Assembly: GCF_900074915.1 (NCBI RefSeq)
Contig: NZ_LT222313.1
Coordinates: forward strand, 1-58,483
Length of the DNA stretch: 58,483 nucleotides
Reading direction: 5' to 3'
Source: Pseudomonas cerasi
GTDB taxonomy: Bacteria; Pseudomonadota; Gammaproteobacteria; Pseudomonadales; Pseudomonadaceae
The position numbers and the translations under genes are program-made. Position 1 is the first letter of the stretch; every line of letters begins with the position of its first letter. The notes under the pieces were generated by a model. The model was not told the origin of the DNA and did not search any database. It saw nothing but the letters and a program-made list of their open reading frames with translations. This document shows, piece by piece, positions 54,103 through 58,483 of the stretch.

Positions 54103-55472
54103 AGCCTGGCTCACTCACCCTGCGCTTGAGCCTTTTGTTTGTGGTCGCGGTCGCCGTCGTCCTCATGATCGTGGGCGTTGCCTTCAACGAGCTGAGCCGT
54201 CACCACTTTCGCGCCCTGGATGCGCAAGCGCTGGGAGAAAAGCTGGAAGCGATTAACCAGATCGCGAAGGAATCAGGCGCAAACCCGGAACTGCTCAAGG
54301 CGCGCTGGCACACCCTCCTGGGGGCACATCCCGATCTCAGTGCTGTATTTCTGAAGACCGATGGGACGCCTTTTTTTGCAGAACCTCCCCAATCAGCGGC
54401 GCCGTCGCTCGCGCAGGCCACCCAGCGCGATGGCGTCTGGGAGTGGGAGAACGAAGGCCGCATGTTCAGGGCCCTGACCGCCTCGATATCGCTACCCACT
54501 GCCAGCCCACCGCTGACCGCCTGGCTTGTCCTGGATGTGACCACGCATATGCACTTCTTTGCCATGCTCGAACGCTGGTTCTGGGGCGTTCTATTGGCCA
54601 GTACGGTGTTGAGCGCTGCCCTAGGGTGGCTGGTCGCCAAGAACGGACTGCGCCCGGTAGCCAGGGTGACCCAGACCGCTGCGTCGATGTCTGCAGGCTC
54701 GCTGAAGGAGCGGATTCCCTTGGAGCCGGTGCCGGATGAGTTGCGTGAGCTCATCACCGCGTTCAACTCAATGCTTGGCCGCCTGGACGATTCCTTTGTG
54801 CGCCTATCGAATTTCTCTGCTGACATTGCGCACGAGCTCCGTACACCGATCAGCAACCTGCGGACCCACACCGAAGTTATCCTGGCCAAAAAGCGTGCGC
54901 CCGAGGTGTACGAAGAGAATTTGAGTTCCAACCTGGAAGAGCTCAATCGTCTTTCGGAAATCATCGACGCGATGCTGTTCCTGGCCAAGTCCGATAACGG
55001 GCTAATCGTGCCGGAGTCTGCTGAACTGGATCTGAGAACAGTCGTCAGCAAGCTGTTCGGCTATTACGAGTTTCTGGCCGAGGACAAGGGGATTCAGCTC
55101 CAAGCATCAGGCAACGCCTCGATCTTCGCGGACAGCGTGATGATCGACCGTGTCGTGTCGAATCTGTTGTCCAATGCCCTGCGCTACACGCCGTCCGGGG
55201 CGACGATTGAGGTCAGTATCCACGACCATGGCGGACGGGTAGAGCTTCGGGTGGAAAACCCTGGCCCCGAAATAGCCCCGCAGCACCTGGACCGCATCTT
55301 TGATCGGTTCTACCGAGTGGACCCGGCGCGGCGAGAAGGCGCCGGGAATGCGGGGCTGGGTCTAGCGATTGCCCGGTCCTTGATGCAAGCACATGGCGGC
55401 ACTATCTCGTGCACGTCAACTAGCTGCCGAACAGCCTTTACCCTAACGTTTGTGCGCTGTCACCATTCATGA
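54099..55472 (+). CDS. copS: CopS sensor histidine kinase
   Basis: This 457-residue heavy-metal sensor kinase has two membrane helices (about residues 8-30 and 150-172) around a periplasmic sensing loop, a HAMP segment, the H-box [20 protein letters not shown] and the ATPase motifs (N-box [13 protein letters not shown]-box [20 protein letters not shown]). It senses periplasmic Cu and phosphorylates CopR. Confidence 0.94.
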   Translation: MKPGSLTLRLSLLFVVAVAVVLMIVGVAFNELSRHHFRALDAQALGEKLEAINQIAKESGANPELLKARWHTLLGAHPDLSAVFLKTDGTPFFAEPPQSAAPSLAQATQRDGVWEWENEGRMFRALTASISLPTASPPLTAWLVLDVTTHMHFFAMLERWFWGVLLASTVLSAALGWLVAKNGLRPVARVTQTAASMSAGSLKERIPLEPVPDELRELITAFNSMLGRLDDSFVRLSNFSADIAHELRTPISNLRTHTEVILAKKRAPEVYEENLSSNLEELNRLSEIIDAMLFLAKSDNGLIVPESAELDLRTVVSKLFGYYEFLAEDKGIQLQASGNASIFADSVMIDRVVSNLLSNALRYTPSGATIEVSIHDHGGRVELRVENPGPEIAPQHLDRIFDRFYRVDPARREGAGNAGLGLAIARSLMQAHGGTISCTSTSCRTAFTLTFVRCHHS

Positions 55473-55545
55473 CTTCGCTAGGGCAATATCAAGATCATAC
55501 AGCCTCGCAGCGGCTTGTACTCTGCCTTCCTGGCCAGAAGTTGAC

Positions 55546-55872
55546 TTAGGCTGCCACCGCCTCACAGGCCTGAGCACAGGCATGGCAAGCCTGAGCGCAA
55601 TGCTGGCAGTGATCGGCCTCGTGGTGGCCGCACTCGTCTGCGCAGGCTGTGCACGCTTTTGCGCACAGGACGCAAAATTCTTTGGCCAGAGGACTTTGGC
55701 GAGCCATCAAGGTCGCCGCGAGTCTGCACAAATCTGCACAATCCCTATCCAGCTTTATGCATTTCGCCATCATTTGAACATCGTGCTCTTGCAAGCAGGC
55801 CGAAGCACAGCTTTCACATGCCATCGCACAGCGTAGGCACTCTAAAATGTAGTCATCATATCCACTGTTCAT
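55546..55872 (-). CDS. Cys-rich four-helix-bundle copper storage protein (Csp/DUF326)
   Basis: The 108-residue cytosolic protein has a regular run of CxxC/CxxxC motifs (ECLRCAMACESCASAC; DCADLC; FCVLCAKACTACADEC; HCQHCAQACHACAQACE) in four helices. Csp3-type proteins store many Cu(I) ions inside the bundle. There is no signal peptide. It is transcribed away from a CopR-type box at 55981. Confidence 0.9.
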   Translation of the reverse strand: MNSGYDDYILECLRCAMACESCASACLQEHDVQMMAKCIKLDRDCADLCRLAATLMARQSPLAKEFCVLCAKACTACADECGHHEADHCQHCAQACHACAQACEAVAA

Positions 55873-56172
55873 GAGGTAATCTCCGGGGTTGACGGTCGAT
55901 TTACACTTTGGACTCGATGCCTTCTTTTCGAAGACGCAGTAAGTCCGACTGATCCATGCGCTGCGAGTTTCTCAAGTTTCATTACATTTTTGTAAGGGAA
56001 GGCAAAGGCTATCTACCATTGCTTTGTTAGCTCTATGAAGACCACTTGCTGCAAAGCAGTACCGGATCAAGCGAATAACTTTTTCGCTAAATCGGCCGGT
56101 ACCCTCACATCAGCTATAGGCGCAGCTGTCGTCCCACTAAGCCAGCACAAGCTCAGTGGGTATGGAGAAGAG
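55873..56172 (-). promoter_or_regulatory. Interval upstream of the Csp gene
   Basis: 300 bases without a gene; it contains CopR box 5 and is otherwise unremarkable. Confidence 0.45.
55981..55996 (+). promoter_or_regulatory. CopR box 5 (Csp gene)
   Basis: ATTACATTTTTGTAAG, about 110 bases before the Csp start. Confidence 0.75.
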
Positions 56173-56635
56173 TCACTGCGACAGGTAGTCAGCCACCACC
56201 TCCTGCTCGCCGGTCTTTTTCAGTCCGATGACCTGATAAGCGCTTTTGTGCCCTGTTTCCATACCTGGTGAGCCCATAGGCATGCCAGGTGCCGCCACGC
56301 CGACCAGGTCGGTCCGGCGTTCAAGCTCAGCGATCTGTTGCACCGGGACATGCCCCTCGATGAACTTGCCGTTCACCCACACCGGTGTGACATGACATCA
56401 ATTTCTCAGGCACACCCAGCTTGGCCTTCACCGGGCTCATGTTTTCTTCCAGATGGTCATTGACCGTGAAGCCATTGTCCCGCAGGTAAGCAATCCACTT
56501 GGAACAGCATCCGCAATTGGGGTCCCGGTAAACGTCGATCACGTGCGCAGGAGCGGCTTGTGCCACTGACGCGACAGCCAGTGCCATGGCTGCGACAGCG
56601 CGCCGTCCAGCGGTAGTAAGGCTTATAAATTTCAT
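56173..56635 (-). pseudogene. Second DUF411 protein, frameshifted
   Basis: The N-terminal frame gives a signal peptide and the CGCC motif (YRDPNCGCCSKWIAYL) up to SCHTGV; after a single-base shift near 56390 the other frame continues VNGKFIEGHVPVQQIAELER and GMPMGSPGMETG to the end. It is a paralogue of the gene at 43047. Unless the shift is an assembly error, it is inactive. Confidence 0.85.
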
Positions 56636-56670
56636 GTGCGGCCACTCTATAAAATGAAGTGATTTCCAGC

Positions 56671-57227
56671 CTACCTTGCCTCGATAAGCTGGCTAAACGG
56701 AACAATTGGCCCAGGGGATGTTGCACTGTTCAAACGCTTGCGCCAGTACCCGACGTCATGCCATTTGCCCTGCTTGAAGCCGACTTCGGTATAAGTGCCC
56801 AAGTGCTCGAAACCTAGCGCTTCATGTAGCCCTACGCTTCCCTCATTTGGGAGCCGCGATACCGGCATAAGCGGTGTGAAATCCCTGGCGTTCCAGGACC
56901 GGAATCAGGCGTGCGTACAGCGCGCGGGCGATGCCGCTACGATGCGCTTCAGGAGCCACATATACGGTCACGTCCACTGACCATTGGTAAGCTTCTCTGG
57001 CCCTGTGCTGGCTGGCGTAGGCATAGCCCACCACTAGACCCTCGCGCTCCGCAACCAGGTACGGGTATTTGGGCCAGGGTTGATTCGATGCGATGCGCCA
57101 TCTCTTCTACGGTCGGCGGTTCCAGCTCAAAGGAAATGGAGGTGCGCTCCACCATCGGGCCGTAGATACCCTGGATGGCAGCGGCATCCGAAATGGACGC
57201 GATCCTGACCATGCTGCTGGCGCTCAT
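56671..57227 (-). pseudogene. GNAT acetyltransferase (ArsN-like), frameshifted
   Basis: Three frames together give a complete GNAT enzyme: MSASSMVRIASISDAAAIQG, then YPYLVAEREGLVVGYAYA and RSGIARALYARLIPVLERQG, and LPNEGSVGLHEALGFEHL to HDVGYWRKRL. Shifts lie near 57065 and 56862. The family includes phosphinothricin acetyltransferase and ArsN, which is commonly beside arsH. As sequenced it cannot be active. Confidence 0.82.
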
Positions 57228-57304
57228 TTCAAACTCCTTGGGGTTTATAGCCTGCTCAGACGGACTGCTGATTCACGCGCAGGGAAAGCGCCTCGGCGCT
57301 TTCC

Positions 57305-57994
57305 TTACGCTCGGAGTAGCCGGTCTACCAAGAACGCCTCACGGCCGCGAATAAGCAGGGTGAATTTCATCAATTCCTCCATGACATCAACCATTCGGTC
57401 GTAGTAACTGGAAGGCTTCATGCGGCCAGCCTCATCGAACTCCAGAAAGGCCTTGGGTACGGAGGATTGATTGGGGATGGTGACCATGCGCATCCAACGG
57501 CCTAAAATTCGCAGTTGGTTGACCGTGTTGAAAGACTGCGAGCCTCCGCAGACCTGCATCAACGCCAAGGTCTTGCCTTGCGAAGGGCGTACCGCGCCCA
57601 GTGCCAGGGGAATCCAATCAATCTGAGCCTTGAACACTGCAGACATCGAGCCATGGCGTTCAGGAGAACACCACACCTGGCCTTCCGACCACATCACCAG
57701 GTTCCTTAGCTCCTGCACCTTGGGATGCTCCACCGGTGCGTCATCGGGCAGGGGTAGACCGGACGGATCGAAGATCACGGTCTCTGCGCCCATAAGCTCC
57801 AGGATCCGGGCCGCTTCCTGGGTCAGCAACCGGCTAAAAGAGCGCTCCCGAGTGGAGCCGTAGAGCAGCAGGATTCTTGGCCTATGTGCCGGTGGCTCGC
57901 CCTCGGCGAGTTGATCCTGGGCGGGGATGTTCAAAAGCGATACATCTAGGCTTGGAAAATCGCTCGGATCTGTCTCTATCGAATTGTTCATCAC
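57305..57994 (-). CDS. arsH: ArsH NADPH-dependent FMN reductase
   Basis: The 229-residue flavoprotein contains [20 protein letters not shown] for FMN binding, [20 protein letters not shown] and [20 protein letters not shown], typical of ArsH. It oxidises trivalent organoarsenicals and can reduce chromate/quinones. It lies between arsC and the acetyltransferase in the same direction, so it is probably part of an arsRBC-H operon continuing past the window. Confidence 0.94.
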   Translation of the reverse strand: MMNNSIETDPSDFPSLDVSLLNIPAQDQLAEGEPPAHRPRILLLYGSTRERSFSRLLTQEAARILELMGAETVIFDPSGLPLPDDAPVEHPKVQELRNLVMWSEGQVWCSPERHGSMSAVFKAQIDWIPLALGAVRPSQGKTLALMQVCGGSQSFNTVNQLRILGRWMRMVTIPNQSSVPKAFLEFDEAGRMKPSSYYDRMVDVMEELMKFTLLIRGREAFLVDRLLRA

Positions 57995-58009
57995 AGCGCG
58001 CCTATCTCA

Positions 58010-58463
58010 TCAAGACCGCGCTTTAGCTCCGTGGGGCCGGAGAGCGTTGAAATCAAGCGCGAAAAAGGCATCGAAGCGCCGGCGGATATTCTCCACCGTG
58101 GCGTCAAACGCGGCTTGGACCTCCTCATTGGTGCCATGGACGTCCGAGGGGTCAGACAGGCCCCAGTGGCTTTTGAGGGCGGGTCCGAAGTATACCGGGC
58201 ATGGCTCGCCCCCGGCCTTGTCGCAGACGGTGATAACGATATCAGGCGGGTTGTCCTGGAAACTTTCCGATCCCTTGCTGTAGAGCGTCGAAGTATCGAC
58301 GCCTAGCCTTTGCAAGGTACTCACTGCGCAGGGATTTAAACGTCCGCTGGGAAAGCTGCCAGAGCTGACCGCCGTCATTCCTTCAGGCGCAAGGTGGTTG
58401 AACAAGCCTTCAGAGAGCACGCTACGGCAGCTATTGGCCAGTACACATAAACAGAACTTTCAT
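58010..58463 (-). pseudogene. arsC: arsC arsenate reductase with a frameshift near the start
   Basis: Starting at ATG 58463 the frame reads MKVLFMCTG and then hits a stop; removing one G would give CTANSCRS, the active-site loop of the thioredoxin-coupled arsenate reductases, continuous with VLSEGLFNHLAPEG and VVITVCDKAGGEPCP to PALKSHWGLSDPSDVHG. The rest is intact. A single-base insertion or sequencing error explains it. Confidence 0.87.
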
Positions 58464-58483
58464 GCATTGATCCTAAGCGTGAA

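Noticed and set aside
38182..55996. The repeated ATTACA/TGTAAG motifs as a CRISPR or dispersed repeat family
   Set aside because: They are short palindromes, irregularly spaced and always in copper-gene promoters. No regular repeat-spacer array exists anywhere in the window.
1..58483. Integrative conjugative element in a chromosome
   Set aside because: A pPT23A-type repA is present and no att site, tRNA gene or chromosomal housekeeping gene is seen, so a plasmid is the simpler reading; the recombinase at 35813 looks more like a resolution or cassette enzyme.
1..58483. tRNA or rRNA genes
   Set aside because: I looked for cloverleaf-like and rRNA-like segments between genes and found none I could support.

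Overview
The window looks like part of a large conjugative plasmid of the Pseudomonas syringae complex, most likely of the pPT23A family. The evidence is a 437-residue RepA of the ColE2-like primase type (23191-24504), a P. syringae type III effector gene of the avrRps4 family preceded by a hrp box, and an IncI/R64-like (Dot/Icm, type IVB) conjugation system. Names rest on motif and family recognition from the translated sequence; no database search was run.

Layout. (1) 1-20382: a one-direction transfer operon in R64 order: traL end, traM, traN, traO, traP, traQ, traR, traT, traU, two small unknown genes, traW, traX, traY, a small HTH-like gene, excA, trbA, trbB, trbC. A ParE-type toxin-antitoxin pair (5166-5619) and a VapBC pair (16437-17011) sit inside it on the opposite strand. 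(2) 20203-22274: a Tn3-type element with 38-bp ends carrying avrRps4 and a tnpA remnant. It interrupts the 3' end of trbC and is bracketed by a 169-bp direct repeat of trbC. (3) 22352-25588: GntR-type regulator, repA with an RBS-sequestering hairpin, an HU-like protein and a second ParE-type module. (4) 25728-29067: accessory wreckage, with a broken mobA relaxase, two tandem Tn3-type ends, a complete IS5-family element, and remnants of a TIR-domain (Cap12/Pycsar type) gene and of another IS5-type transposase. (5) 29475-34763: an RHS locus split into two ORFs with a variable toxin tip and two DUF4279-like putative immunity genes. (6) 34870-36775: a third ParE/Phd-type module, a dif-like palindrome and a tyrosine recombinase. 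(7) 37206-56635: copper resistance: a copA remnant, DUF305 protein, PtrA-like protein, copA-copB, frameshifted copC and copD, DUF411 protein, cusCBA-type RND pump, cueR, CopA-type P1B ATPase, copZ, copRS, a Cys-rich four-helix copper protein and a frameshifted DUF411 paralogue. (8) 56671-58463: arsenic genes on the minus strand (frameshifted GNAT/arsN-like, arsH, frameshifted arsC), running off the right end.

How it fits together. The copper region reads as two regulons. A repeated palindrome (ATTACA-N4/5-TGTAAG) appears five times in front of the periplasmic/RND/Csp genes and copRS and is the likely CopR box. The CueR-type dyads lie between the divergent ATPase and copZ genes for cytoplasmic copper. 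The RepA replicon, transfer genes, several toxin-antitoxin pairs and a recombinase with a possible core site provide replication, transfer and maintenance for a cargo of one effector plus copper and arsenic resistance. The relaxase matching the R64-type system (nikAB) and its oriT are not in the window; the only relaxase seen is inactivated.

The most interesting points are the avrRps4 element and the way it seems to have formed, the KRVS variant of the KRVY motif in the effector, the RHS gene split by a short segment that supplies a new signal peptide, the dif-like site beside the recombinase, and the cluster of single-base frameshifts in copC, copD, DUF411, arsN and arsC. Those frameshifts may be real decay or assembly error.
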